From the NCBI RefSeq assembly GCF_014268805.2, contig NZ_JABWRF020000001.1:1932001-1996000 (forward strand): a DNA stretch of 64,000 nucleotides. The letters are read 5' to 3'. This DNA comes from Pseudomonas farsensis (GTDB lineage Bacteria > Pseudomonadota > Gammaproteobacteria > Pseudomonadales > Pseudomonadaceae). How positions within the stretch are numbered: the first letter of the stretch is position 1; each line of letters opens with the position of its first letter. The notes beneath the pieces were generated by a model, which was not told the origin of the DNA, searched no databases, and was given only the letters and a program-made list of their open reading frames with translations. The position numbers were made by a program, and so were the translations under genes. Shown one piece after another: positions 18,685 to 26,982 of this stretch.

Positions 18685-19343
18685 GCTTTGGCCTCGACCA
18701 AGTAGCCAATGCCGCGCACCGTGCGGATGAGGCCGGTGAACAGCTTCTTGCGCAGGTGGTAGATGTTCACCTCCAACGTATTGCTCTCGGGCTCCTCATC
18801 CCAGCCATACAGCAGCTGAGTCAGGCGTTCGCGGGTGAAGACCTTGCCGGGTTGCGCCAACAACTCGTGCAGCAGCACGTACTCCTTCGGGGTTAGCACC
18901 ACTTCAACGCCGTGGTAATGAACCTGCTGGGTGGCCGGGTCAAGGCAGACCCCGGCATGTTCGATCAACACCTTGGCGCGCCCGGCGCTGCGCCGCAGCA
19001 AAGCCCTGAGGCGCGCCTTCAACTCGTTGAGGTCGAACGGCTTGACCAGATAATCGTCAGCACCGGCATCCAGGCCGGTGATGCGATCGTCGAGGGCGTC
19101 CCGTGCGGTGAGTATCAGCACTGGCAGGCTGTCACCGCCGGCGCGTACCCGCCGCAGCAGTTCAATGCCATCCATACGGGGCAACCCCAGATCCAGAATC
19201 ACCAGGTCGAAGGTTTCGTGCTGCAACGCGTGCAAGGCGCTGACACCGTCACGCAACCAGTCGAGGGTGTAGCCCTCCTGGCGCAAGCCGTCGCAGATCC
19301 CTTCTCCCAGTGCGATGTCATCCTCAACCAGCAACAGACGCAT
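18681..19343 (-). CDS. OmpR-family response regulator (QseB/PmrA-like)
   Basis: A 220-residue regulator. The receiver domain has the acidic pair ED at 8-9, the phospho-Asp in LVILDLGLPRMDG (~51), and Lys in DDYLVKPF (~101). The C-terminal winged helix includes LTPKEYVLLHELL and EVNIYHLRKKLF, with the signature RGIGYLVE. It lies 2 bp after the TPR-type gene and overlaps the kinase gene. It likely binds the direct-repeat boxes at 23647 and 17251, which would make the operon autoregulated. Confidence 0.94.
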   Translation of the reverse strand: MRLLLVEDDIALGEGICDGLRQEGYTLDWLRDGVSALHALQHETFDLVILDLGLPRMDGIELLRRVRAGGDSLPVLILTARDALDDRITGLDAGADDYLVKPFDLNELKARLRALLRRSAGRAKVLIEHAGVCLDPATQQVHYHGVEVVLTPKEYVLLHELLAQPGKVFTRERLTQLLYGWDEEPESNTLEVNIYHLRKKLFTGLIRTVRGIGYLVEAKA

Positions 19344-19345
19344 GT

Positions 19346-19987
19346 TCAGTCCTGTTTGTCCTTGATGGCCTTGAGTAAAGCATCGATATCGGCGCGCCGA
19401 CCCTGATCGGCCAATTCACGCCCTGGCCGTGGCGGAGCCTGCAAGGCTTTCTGCAGGGCGGCAGTTGCTTCAGGGTAGTGCTTTTGCCGGAACAAATGAT
19501 CAGCCCAGAAATAATTGCTGTCGATACCGCTGGGGTTGATCTGCAAGGCTTTGCGCAGCAACTTGTCGGCCATATCGGCATCGCCGAAACCGATCGGCCA
19601 GCCGGGCACCTGGTCGTATAGTGTGCCCAAGCTGGTATAGGCCGAGCCCTGCAGCGCATTGGGGTCCAGTTTCATGGCCTGCTCCAGGCTGGCCTTCGCC
19701 GCTTTGACTTTGCTCAGTGCTCCGATGCCGCCGGTGGCGCCCGCCCAGCTGCTGTTGATGATGCCTTCCCAGATCAGTGGCTCTGGTGTGCCTGGGTATT
19801 GATGCGCGAAATCCGCTGCGTCACTCGCCAGCTTTTCGAATGCGTCGGCACGCTTGTCCTTGGGTAACTGGTACTGGATCTGCGCCCAGCGCTGTTGCAG
19901 ATCACTCAGGTGCTGCGTACCTGCCTGGTCCAGTGCCCAGGTGAAGGGGGCAAATACTAGCAAGCTAGCGATAAGCAGTCGCTTCAT
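19346..19987 (-). CDS. Exported TPR-type protein in the haemolysin-family operon
   Basis: A 213-residue protein with a signal peptide (MKRLLIASLLVFAPFTWA, cut near 19). The mature part is helical with TPR-like repeats (AKASLEQAMKLDPNALQGSA and ADKLLRKALQINPSGIDS, then EATAALQKAL). Probably periplasmic, or a lipid-free scaffold. Its function is unknown. It overlaps the SDR gene by 4 bp and lies 2 bp before the response regulator, so it could link the enzymes to the sensor kinase. That last point is inference. Confidence 0.82.
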   Translation of the reverse strand: MKRLLIASLLVFAPFTWALDQAGTQHLSDLQQRWAQIQYQLPKDKRADAFEKLASDAADFAHQYPGTPEPLIWEGIINSSWAGATGGIGALSKVKAAKASLEQAMKLDPNALQGSAYTSLGTLYDQVPGWPIGFGDADMADKLLRKALQINPSGIDSNYFWADHLFRQKHYPEATAALQKALQAPPRPGRELADQGRRADIDALLKAIKDKQD

Positions 19988-20790
19988 TTGATCGATTCCT
20001 TGGAATGGCTGCCGATGTAGCGGCGGATGACAGGCAATTGTTTGCGCAGTGCTCGGTCGACCACACCCGGCAACATGCCGTTAATGCGCACGAAGAGCTT
20101 CTCCGGCCAGCCCAGATAAAGTTCGCTGCGCTCGGACTGCATCGCCTCGAGCACTGCACGGGCAACATCCGCCGGGTCGTCCATACCGACTTTCAAGGCC
20201 TGATTGAGCGCTGTTGCAGCGCTGCTGTTCATTGTCGTGCGCGTCGCCCGGGGCGCTGCATAGAGCACATTCACCGTGGTGTCGGCCAGCTCGCGGCGAA
20301 GTGCTTCCGAGAAACCGCGCAACGCGAACTTGCTGGCGCAGTAGGTGGCATAGCCGGGGTAGCCGATCGAGCCATAGGTGGAGCCGACGTTGACCACCAA
20401 CGCCTTGGGTTGGGCGCGCAGCAACGGCAGGCACGCACGGGTCAATTGCAGAGGGGCCTTCAGGTTGATGTCCAGCAACTCGTCGAGTGCGTGCTCGTCC
20501 AGTTGGTCGAGCAAGGCGAAGCGGTTCACCCCGGCAGCGTTGATCAGCACATTGACGCCCCCCATTTCACGGGCCCGAGCGACAACCTGCTCGCGCCCTT
20601 CCTGAGTGCGAAGGTCGGCGGTCTGCCAACGCAGCCGGTCCGGGTAGCGGTTCATCAGGCCGGCCAGCTTGCCCATGTGCCGACTGACCGCCAGTACCCG
20701 GGCACCGGCTGCGCACAGTTGTTCGGCCAGTTCCAGGCCGATGCCACCACTGGCACCGGTGAGAATCACCACGGATTCAGGCAAGCGCAT
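19984..20790 (-). CDS. Short-chain dehydrogenase/reductase (SDR)
   Basis: A 268-residue classical SDR. It has the Rossmann motif TGASGGIG (11-18), NAAGV, a catalytic serine in VNVGSTYGS, and the YATYCASK segment with Tyr and Lys. The C-terminal ~50 residues include a hydrophobic stretch (LFVRINGMLPGVVDRAL), as in SDRs acting on lipids at the membrane. The ATG at 20790 lies inside the end of the haem-oxygenase-fold gene (14-bp overlap). Substrate unknown, with an acyl or keto lipid likely from context. Confidence 0.9.
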   Translation of the reverse strand: MRLPESVVILTGASGGIGLELAEQLCAAGARVLAVSRHMGKLAGLMNRYPDRLRWQTADLRTQEGREQVVARAREMGGVNVLINAAGVNRFALLDQLDEHALDELLDINLKAPLQLTRACLPLLRAQPKALVVNVGSTYGSIGYPGYATYCASKFALRGFSEALRRELADTTVNVLYAAPRATRTTMNSSAATALNQALKVGMDDPADVARAVLEAMQSERSELYLGWPEKLFVRINGMLPGVVDRALRKQLPVIRRYIGSHSKESIK

Positions 20791-21457
20791 GGCGCACCTC
20801 GTGCTGCCCGGCGCGTGGCAGGGTTTGGAACATCTCGGTGTACAAGCGGTAGACGACCTTGGCAGCGTGGATGACGGCTTGCTGGTCATCCTCATCATCA
20901 AGGCGGTCCATCAGTTGCTTGTACGTCACCATGTGGTCCTGGTCGAGCGCACCATGGGAGCTCAGGTAGCTGAAGGCTTTGTCAGGCAAGGCAAGCGTAC
21001 TTTGGATGGTGCCCGCAGCCTGGGTCGCCAAGGCGATGCTGGTGCCTTCAAGCACATTGACCATGCCGAACAGCCCGGCCGGGTTGCCGCGGGCGATCAA
21101 GTCATAGAGGTAGGCGACCATCAGCTCGATCGATTGCGCTGGTCGGCCATCACGTACGGCCTCCCAGTTGCCGCCGCAGGCCTTGATGTCGTTGAGGATC
21201 CACTGCTCGTGGCCGTACTCCTCTTCGATGTATTCGCATACCGCGCCGCGCAGCCACTCCAGGCGCGAAGGCAGGCGCGAGCCACAAGCCATCATCAATG
21301 GGACGGTGTGGCGCACATGGTGATAGGCCTGGGTCAGAAAGGCGATGTAGCTGTCAAGGCTGACCTGGCCGGCCAGCGCGTCCCGAATGACCGGCACGGC
21401 GAACAGCGCCTGACGTTCCTGAGCAGTTTGTGTTTGCAGGGTATCGAAAAAGGACAT
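20777..21457 (-). CDS. TenA/haem-oxygenase-fold protein, possible di-iron oxidase
   Basis: A 226-residue all-helical protein of the TenA/PqqC/haem-oxygenase-like group. Candidate metal ligands are spaced as in di-iron oxidases of this fold: His in the YHHVRH segment (46-50), EEEYGHEQW (E80, H83), E138 in VLEGTS, and SSHGALDQDHM (H168, D172, H175). Such enzymes include UndA (fatty-acid decarboxylase) and N-oxygenases, but this protein is not close to UndA by eye. The ATG at 21457 follows GAGG. Function is inferred from fold only. Confidence 0.75.
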   Translation of the reverse strand: MSFFDTLQTQTAQERQALFAVPVIRDALAGQVSLDSYIAFLTQAYHHVRHTVPLMMACGSRLPSRLEWLRGAVCEYIEEEYGHEQWILNDIKACGGNWEAVRDGRPAQSIELMVAYLYDLIARGNPAGLFGMVNVLEGTSIALATQAAGTIQSTLALPDKAFSYLSSHGALDQDHMVTYKQLMDRLDDEDDQQAVIHAAKVVYRLYTEMFQTLPRAGQHEVRHALA

Positions 21458-21465
21458 GGTCAACC

Positions 21466-22932
21466 TCACAGCGAAATGTCGGATAACAGGGCGTGATAGC
21501 GCTGCAGGATCGCCGCGCGTCGCGGGCGGCCGTTGGCAGTCAGTGTTTCGTCGCGGGCGCTCAATGGAGCGCTAAGACGGCGCCAGGTATGCACCTGGGC
21601 GTAATCGGGCAATTGCGCGTTGCTGTGTTGTACGGCCTGCTCGATGGCCTCGTCGCTGGCCGTGGGGTCCAGTGGCCAGAGCAGTGCCTGGTTGCGCGGC
21701 AGGCCTTCGCCATGCACGAACGCCTGGGCAATCACGCCGCCCTGGGTGAGCTCGGACTCCACCCACTCCGGGTTGACGTTACGCCCGAAACTGGTGATGA
21801 ACTGGTGCTTCTTGCGCCCCTCGAGGTAGAGGTAGCCCTCTTCGTCGAGGTGACCGAGGTCACCTGTAGCCCACCACTTGTCGGTGACCTGCGTGTCCTC
21901 CAGGTAGCCCAGCAAGGTCGAGCCGGCCACCAGCACCTCGCCATCCCCCGCGATGCGCACCTGCACATGGGGCAACGGCTTGCCAACGCTGCCAGCGCGC
22001 ACGGCCCCTGGGCGGTTCAGCGCCACCACCGAGGCGCACTCGGACAGCCCGTAACCCTCGAACACCGGCAAGCCCACCGCCTCGGCCCGGGCCAGTAAGC
22101 TGGGTGATACGCGCGCGCCGCCCACCGCCACGAAGCGCAGCGGGCCAACACCGATGAGCCCGCGCTCGATGGCAGTGACCAGCCCCATCAGCAGCTGCGG
22201 CACAAGAATCAGGCTGTGCGCGCCACTGAGCGCGATGGCCCCCAGCAAGCGTTTGAAATCCACCTGGCTTGCCCCGCCCATGCCCAGCTGTTGCTGCGGG
22301 TAGAGCTGGACGCAGGCGCCCGCCATGAGTGCGGCGTACACCCCCAGGTTCTCCAGCAAGACACCCAGCGGCAGTACGGCCAGATAACGCTGAGGCTCGA
22401 CTGGCCGGCTGGCCGTTTCCAATTCACGCGCCACCCGCAGCATGGCCTCAGCCCCCAGGCACACGCCTTTGGGTGCTCCGGTGCTGCCAGAGGTGTAGGT
22501 AATCTTCGCCGTGCCCGCCGGCATCGCAATGGCGCCGTACGGGCGCGTCCAAAAGCCCTCTGGCTCATGCTGGACAAAGCCCTGCTCTAGAAGCTGGGCC
22601 GTCCATGGTTGTTCGCACAGAACGATGGTGGCACCACTCTGCCTCAGGCAGTGGCGGAACTGAGCGGCGCTGAAGAACGACGGAACGATCACGCAAGGGC
22701 GCTCGGCAAACAGTGCCGCCAGGTCCCAGAACAGCACTTCAGGCCCGTTATCCAGCACCACCACGAATGCACCCGGTGGCTGACTTTGCAAACGGGCGAT
22801 ACGGCACTCAACCTCGTCGAGAAATTGCCGGTAGGTAAAACGCCGAACCGGGCCCTGCACAGCTATAGCATCAGCTTCATGCTCGGCACGCTGGAGCAGC
22901 AAGGCCCTAAAGGCGCTCAGTTCATGCCGCAT
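21466..22932 (-). CDS. AMP-dependent acyl ligase (ANL superfamily)
   Basis: A 488-residue adenylate-forming enzyme. It has the P-loop ITYTSGSTGAPKG (144-156), FEGYGLSECA (A5, ~291-300) and WWATGDLG (A7, 353-360), then the hinge EGRKKHQFITSFGRNVNPEWVE. The C-terminal A10 motif reads TANGRPRR, so the usual catalytic Lys (NGK) is Arg. It may still form a thioester or may be altered. It starts inside the end of the haemolysin-family gene (11-bp overlap) and probably activates a fatty or aryl acid for the other operon enzymes. Confidence 0.88.
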   Translation of the reverse strand: MRHELSAFRALLLQRAEHEADAIAVQGPVRRFTYRQFLDEVECRIARLQSQPPGAFVVVLDNGPEVLFWDLAALFAERPCVIVPSFFSAAQFRHCLRQSGATIVLCEQPWTAQLLEQGFVQHEPEGFWTRPYGAIAMPAGTAKITYTSGSTGAPKGVCLGAEAMLRVARELETASRPVEPQRYLAVLPLGVLLENLGVYAALMAGACVQLYPQQQLGMGGASQVDFKRLLGAIALSGAHSLILVPQLLMGLVTAIERGLIGVGPLRFVAVGGARVSPSLLARAEAVGLPVFEGYGLSECASVVALNRPGAVRAGSVGKPLPHVQVRIAGDGEVLVAGSTLLGYLEDTQVTDKWWATGDLGHLDEEGYLYLEGRKKHQFITSFGRNVNPEWVESELTQGGVIAQAFVHGEGLPRNQALLWPLDPTASDEAIEQAVQHSNAQLPDYAQVHTWRRLSAPLSARDETLTANGRPRRAAILQRYHALLSDISL

Positions 22933-23599
22933 TGCCTGCCTCCTGGGCTAAGCAGGGAAACCCAAAGCGCTGAAATACACCCGCGCGAGTCAGAGCATCA
23001 AAGCCAAAGCCGATGTTGCCTGCGAATACCTGGGGGCGTTGATCGTAGTAGCGCCCCCACTGGTCCATCTGGCCCTGTAGACGTTCCGGGTCGGCCGCGG
23101 CCAATACCGTGGGCATCAGCCCCAGCCGCTGGAAACTGTTGATCAGCGTCGCAGCGCCCGTGAATGTGACCCACTGAAGACCACGCATGGCCAACAACCA
23201 CGTCACGGCAATGATCATTATCCGTGCGCTACCGGCGCTGAGTGACGCCAGGTTGCCCACTTCAACCATGCATGCCCGGTCCAGAGAAGCGCCGGCAACC
23301 TGCGAGATGGCCGCCTCTATAGGCGCATCCAGATATCGCTCCAGGAACAGAGGGCCATCGCTCGCCGGTCGCATGCCAGCGGCCGCGATCAGTCGGCCAT
23401 GGCTATCATGTAGTGCCAACAGTTCTGGCAAGTAATGCTGCACATCTGCCTGATGCACAGTGGCAAAGCACTGGTGGATGAACTGCTGCAAGCCTTCGCG
23501 TGCAGGATCCCCTGCCACGTGGAGCGTCAGGTTCGCGTTATGGTCGGCATGGCTGCCAATGGGTAGCGGGAGCAGATTGCTCCAGTGAGGCTGGGTCAT
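22922..23599 (-). CDS. Thermostable haemolysin family protein (GNAT-like fold)
   Basis: A 225-residue protein matching the Vibrio delta-VPH thermostable haemolysin family as I recall it, which belongs to the acyltransferase (GNAT/LuxI-like) clan. Typical blocks are CFATVHQADVQHYLPELLAL, AAAGMR, LFLERYLD, EVGNLAS and WVTFTGAATLINSFQRLGL. There is no signal peptide. Despite the name, the operon partners (ligase, oxidase, reductase) suggest it is a biosynthetic acyltransferase. It is the first gene of the operon, with GGGGGAG before the ATG at 23599. Confidence 0.82.
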   Translation of the reverse strand: MTQPHWSNLLPLPIGSHADHNANLTLHVAGDPAREGLQQFIHQCFATVHQADVQHYLPELLALHDSHGRLIAAAGMRPASDGPLFLERYLDAPIEAAISQVAGASLDRACMVEVGNLASLSAGSARIMIIAVTWLLAMRGLQWVTFTGAATLINSFQRLGLMPTVLAAADPERLQGQMDQWGRYYDQRPQVFAGNIGFGFDALTRAGVFQRFGFPCLAQEAGNAA

Positions 23600-23630
23600 G
23601 AAACTCCCCCCGTTTTGGTTCGACGGAGGG

Positions 23631-23663
23631 ATTATCGGGGCCGAATCTGAATGGAGTCTGAAG
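23631..23663 (-). promoter_or_regulatory. Promoter and PmrA/QseB-like box of the haemolysin-family operon
   Basis: On the minus strand the box reads CTTCAG-ACTCC-ATTCAG (23647-23663), two 6-mers with 5-bp spacing. Ten bases later comes GATAAT (23631-23636), a good -10, so the box covers the -35 area as in PmrA-activated promoters. The start codon of the first gene is at 23599, predicting a leader of about 25 bases. The remaining gap to 23792 shows no gene. Confidence 0.6.
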
Positions 23664-23792
23664 TCGAACAGCCCAGGGCGTTTGTGACTATCGTACGACG
23701 CGTAGAGAGAACGGATTGCCTACTGCAAGGGCTGCGCATTCACTGAACGTCTGCTAACGGTCCAGACTGTGTGAATACGCGGTAAATTCATC

Positions 23793-23824
23793 AAAAACCA
23801 CAGTCAAGCTGACTGCCTGTGGCT
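23793..23824 (-). terminator. Intrinsic terminator of the 471-residue hypothetical gene
   Basis: On the minus strand, CCAC-AGGC-AGTC-AGCTT-GACT-GTGG is followed directly by TTTTT. The hairpin with T-tract lies ~95 bp after the hypothetical gene's stop and separates it from the haemolysin-family operon, so that operon has its own promoter. Confidence 0.7.
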
Positions 23825-23917
23825 CTTAGTCCAAGTTCAGCCCGGCACTCCCCTAAGCCATTAATTTTAATAATCATCACCCCATAATCTGTTGGCCGCC
23901 GACGGGATCAAACGTCA

Positions 23918-25333
23918 TCACCGCTGGCCTGCGCCCACATGTTGCTGCGCCGGCGGCGCTATCGGGCTGGCCTGGGCCAATGCGCGCAGCGCGATGTCGC
24001 GGCGCGCCAGCAACGCGACCAGGCGGCGCACTTGCGGGCGCAATGCACCGGCGTAGAGCGCACGCAACTGAGCCATCTCCAGGCCACTGACCTGCATCAG
24101 CCAGGCAGTGATCGCCGACGCGCAGCGGCGCCCTTCCAGCGCTCGGTGCAGGGCAGGCAATGCCACCAGCATGCCAGGGTGGCAACGCACCAGAAACAGC
24201 TCCAGCCGCCGCCCCTGATCGGAAAACGGCGCGAACGCCTGACAAACCAGTTGCTCGATGGTTACGCCGAGCGCGTCTGCCAGACGTTCCTGGGCATCCT
24301 CGCGCAGTGGCTGCGGCCATTGCACCGGCAAGTGGGCAAACTGCTCGACCACCGCACGACTGCCAGCGCGATAACCGCGCTGCTCGATGAACTGCGCGTA
24401 CAGCCCGCGCAGGTGTGCCAACGGAACCGGGTCGAACAGCCCGGCGGGGCCGTGCACTTCACACGGTAGCACCTTGACCCGCCCGAGCATGCGGTCGAGC
24501 AGGTCGTCATTCTCCAACTGCTGCAGAAACCCCTCTAGCGCTATCACCTGAAGTACCTTGGCGTCCGTGCGCAGGGCCATGGGGGCAGCGCGCTGCAGCG
24601 GCAGGGCCAGCAGGTTGTGCAGTTGCATCAGGCCTTCTGCCAGCACCCCTACACCATGGGGCAAGGCATCGGCGGCGCCACCGGTAATCGCCCGCAGGCA
24701 GTGCCGCCCCCAAGCCATGAAGCGGTGCCGCTGTGTCGTCGGTAGCACGGTAAACAGTGCGTCGACACCGGTGCCGGCGTGGAGGGCCTGGTCCAGTACT
24801 GTTGCCAGCTCCAGATAAGCCCGTGCGCCCAGTAACGCTTCAGGGCGGCAAACACCCAGGTGCCCGAACAGCAACCAGGCGTTGCGGGCCACAGCACGTT
24901 GCTCCGTGGTGGCTACCGGACGGGCGCTGTAGGGCCCAATCTGCCCAGCGTCGGCACGCAGCAACTCTACGCGCGAGTCATCCTCCAGAAACAGCGCGCC
25001 GAAGCAGCGGTCGTGCAGGGCCAGCGTGGTGCTGTCGAGCCCCGGCAAACGCGCCACCAGCACCCGCAGCAGGAAGCTGCGGCCATAGCGCTTGGCAAGG
25101 CTCAATTGTGCTGCCCGCAGGCAGGCCAGCAAATGCGCGCTGCGGCGGTCGGCGCCTAGCAGCACCATGGCGCGGAACTCGCTGATCTTGCCGGGCCCGC
25201 CGGCGATCACCAGCATCCGCTGCATCAGCAGGTGCACAGACGCGCGTTGCGCCTGGGTCATATGCTCGAGCAGGCGTTCGAGCACCTGCTCGCGGACATG
25301 GTGCATGGCAAGGTCGTGGATATTGTCGTTCAT
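23918..25333 (-). CDS. Hypothetical protein, 471 aa, helical
   Basis: I do not recognise this protein. It is rich in Leu, Ala, Arg and His, predicted helical and soluble, with no signal peptide. Features are an N-terminal MNDNIHDLAMHHVREQVLER segment, LVIAGGPGKISEFRAMVLLG, ACLRAAQLSLAKRYG, and a Gln/Arg-rich C-terminal half. The ATG at 25333 has AGGTGG upstream and is preferred to 25366. It stands alone between its own terminator and a divergent LysE gene. Codon use resembles its neighbours, so recent transfer is not obvious. Confidence 0.75.
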   Translation of the reverse strand: MNDNIHDLAMHHVREQVLERLLEHMTQAQRASVHLLMQRMLVIAGGPGKISEFRAMVLLGADRRSAHLLACLRAAQLSLAKRYGRSFLLRVLVARLPGLDSTTLALHDRCFGALFLEDDSRVELLRADAGQIGPYSARPVATTEQRAVARNAWLLFGHLGVCRPEALLGARAYLELATVLDQALHAGTGVDALFTVLPTTQRHRFMAWGRHCLRAITGGAADALPHGVGVLAEGLMQLHNLLALPLQRAAPMALRTDAKVLQVIALEGFLQQLENDDLLDRMLGRVKVLPCEVHGPAGLFDPVPLAHLRGLYAQFIEQRGYRAGSRAVVEQFAHLPVQWPQPLREDAQERLADALGVTIEQLVCQAFAPFSDQGRRLELFLVRCHPGMLVALPALHRALEGRRCASAITAWLMQVSGLEMAQLRALYAGALRPQVRRLVALLARRDIALRALAQASPIAPPAQQHVGAGQR

Positions 25334-25481
25334 GTGACCACCTTTCCTTCCTGGATGGGCTTGCATCGAAGGTCAGAGTTTGCCAGATGAAGATAACCCT
25401 CAAGTTGAAGGAAATTTCCGAAAATGCTGAAGGATTGTGGGAAATGAGGGGGTAAAGAGGCGGGAAGTTGAGCTTGTTAGT

Positions 25482-25520
25482 GGCTGCTTTGCAGCCCATC
25501 GCGACACAAGGCCGCCCACA
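25482..25520. repeat. Single REP unit
   Basis: GGCTGCTTTGCAGCCCATCG followed by CGACACAAGGCCGCC is one arm of the REP type seen as full hairpins at 45349 and 63871. It lies in the divergent gap between the hypothetical gene and a LysE exporter. Confidence 0.6.
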
Positions 25521-25624
25521 CACTGACCGCGTCGGGGCACTGAAAAGCGCCGCGCAATAATCTTCAATACCTCGCGCGACCTGCCCCCCACACTGCGGCC
25601 TCTACCACTACCAGAACCCGCACC

Positions 25625-26239
25625 ATGAATCAGTTCCTGCTCATCGCCCTCGCCCACTTCCTGGCCCTGCTGTCACCCGGGCCTGACTTTTTTCTGATTG
25701 CCCGCACTTCGGCCAACGCCGGTTGGCGCGCAGCCAGCGGGGCGTGCCTGGGCGTCGCGTTGGCCAATGGCCTGTTCATTTGCCTGGCTTTCGCCGGCGT
25801 ATCGGCACTGCGCGAGGGCAGCGCGCTGTTCATCGTCCTGCAACTGGCCGGTTGCGCCTACCTTTTATATATCGGCCAGTTGTTCGTGCGCTACGCCGGC
25901 TGCAGCAGCCTCACCGGGGGCAGCGCCCATGCCGCTCCCAGTAGCTGGCTGGCAAGCCTGGGCATGGGACTGGCCTCGGGCATCCTCAACCCGAAGAACG
26001 CGCTGTTCTACGCAAGCCTTGCAAGCCTCGTGGCCGGGAGTGCCACCTGGTTGCAGGTGGCGTACGGCACCTGGATGTTCAGCGTGGTGCTGGCCTGGGA
26101 CCTGCTGGTGGCGCTGGCTATCGGTAATCAGCGAGTGTTGCACCGCTTCGCCCAGGCCTTGCCTTGGCTGGAACGCGCCTCAGGCGTGCTGCTGATAGTG
26201 CTGTCAGGTGCCATGCTTATACGTCTGGCGCTGGGCTGA
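25625..26239 (+). CDS. LysE/RhtB-family exporter
   Basis: A 204-residue inner-membrane exporter with about six hydrophobic helices. It has the family signature ALLSPGPDFFLIARTSANAG near the N-terminus and GILNPKNALFYASL in the middle. It differs clearly from the other LysE-type protein at 6215. The amino-acid substrate is unknown. Its 3' end overlaps the convergent phosphatase gene by 23 bp. Confidence 0.92.
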   Translation: MNQFLLIALAHFLALLSPGPDFFLIARTSANAGWRAASGACLGVALANGLFICLAFAGVSALREGSALFIVLQLAGCAYLLYIGQLFVRYAGCSSLTGGSAHAAPSSWLASLGMGLASGILNPKNALFYASLASLVAGSATWLQVAYGTWMFSVVLAWDLLVALAIGNQRVLHRFAQALPWLERASGVLLIVLSGAMLIRLALG

Positions 26240-26912
26240 GCAGCTCCAGTGAGGCAATGTCCAGCAGGCTGAAGCAACCACTGCTCCAGCCGCCAGTGTC
26301 CAGGTGCCAGACGTTGCCCAGTACTTTCATCTGCACTACCGCAGTGTGGCCGACCAATAGCGCGCGCAAACCCTCCACCGGTTGGCTGTCGCCTTCTTTC
26401 AGCCGGCGGCGCGACCACTGGCAAACCTCACGGGCCGCAGGGTCGTCGTCGTGCAGCAGGCTGTCACGCAGCTGCGCCCAATCGCTGAAAGGGCTGTCAG
26501 CATGCAATAACCCGACGGGGCCGTCAGCGGTGGCTACCTCAAGGGCAATGGGCAGGTTCAGGAATGCCTCCACGAACGGTTCCTGCTCCTCGGCCGGCAG
26601 GTCGAGAAACCAGCCACCGCCTGCCGCCCGATACATCGCCGGGTCAAGCCGACCGCCGCGCGCATGGCTGATAGCCAGTGATTCGTGGTTGCCCTGTACC
26701 GCGTAGAACCACGGCTGTGCCAGCCACTGCAACGCTTGCGGGCTGTGCGGCCCACGGTCCACGAGGTCGCCGACGCTGAACAACCGGTCTGCCTCGGGGT
26801 TGAAACCAACGCTGTCCAGGCATTGCTGCAAACGCTGGAAGTGCCCATGAATATCCCCCACGGCCAAGTCTCGCCCGCGAGTGTTGGCGGTTACCCGCCG
26901 AAAACGGCTCAT
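26217..26912 (-). CDS. Metallophosphoesterase, PrpA-like Ser/Thr protein phosphatase
   Basis: A 231-residue calcineurin-like phosphoesterase. It contains the di-metal motifs GDIHGHF, GDLVDRGPHS and GNHES, followed by LLHADSP and VGHT. This pattern fits the bacterial PrpA/PrpB and lambda-phosphatase group acting on phosphoproteins. The ATG at 26912 (MSRFRRVTANTRGRDLAVGD) follows AGAGGG and is preferred to 26960. Confidence 0.9.
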   Translation of the reverse strand: MSRFRRVTANTRGRDLAVGDIHGHFQRLQQCLDSVGFNPEADRLFSVGDLVDRGPHSPQALQWLAQPWFYAVQGNHESLAISHARGGRLDPAMYRAAGGGWFLDLPAEEQEPFVEAFLNLPIALEVATADGPVGLLHADSPFSDWAQLRDSLLHDDDPAAREVCQWSRRRLKEGDSQPVEGLRALLVGHTAVVQMKVLGNVWHLDTGGWSSGCFSLLDIASLELLSPAPDV

Positions 26913-26982
26913 TGCATCAACCCTCTGTGACGGCTTGGCGGCAGGCCGTACCTGTTGCACAGCATGGCACAGGGCTCACGGC

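Noticed and set aside
20777..21457. UndA (1-undecene synthase) as identity of the haem-oxygenase-fold protein
   Set aside because: By eye the length and residue pattern differ from UndA; only the fold class and some ligand spacing agree.
22922..23599. Secreted haemolysin toxin
   Set aside because: No signal peptide or pore-forming features seen. The family belongs to an acyltransferase-like clan and the neighbours are enzymes.
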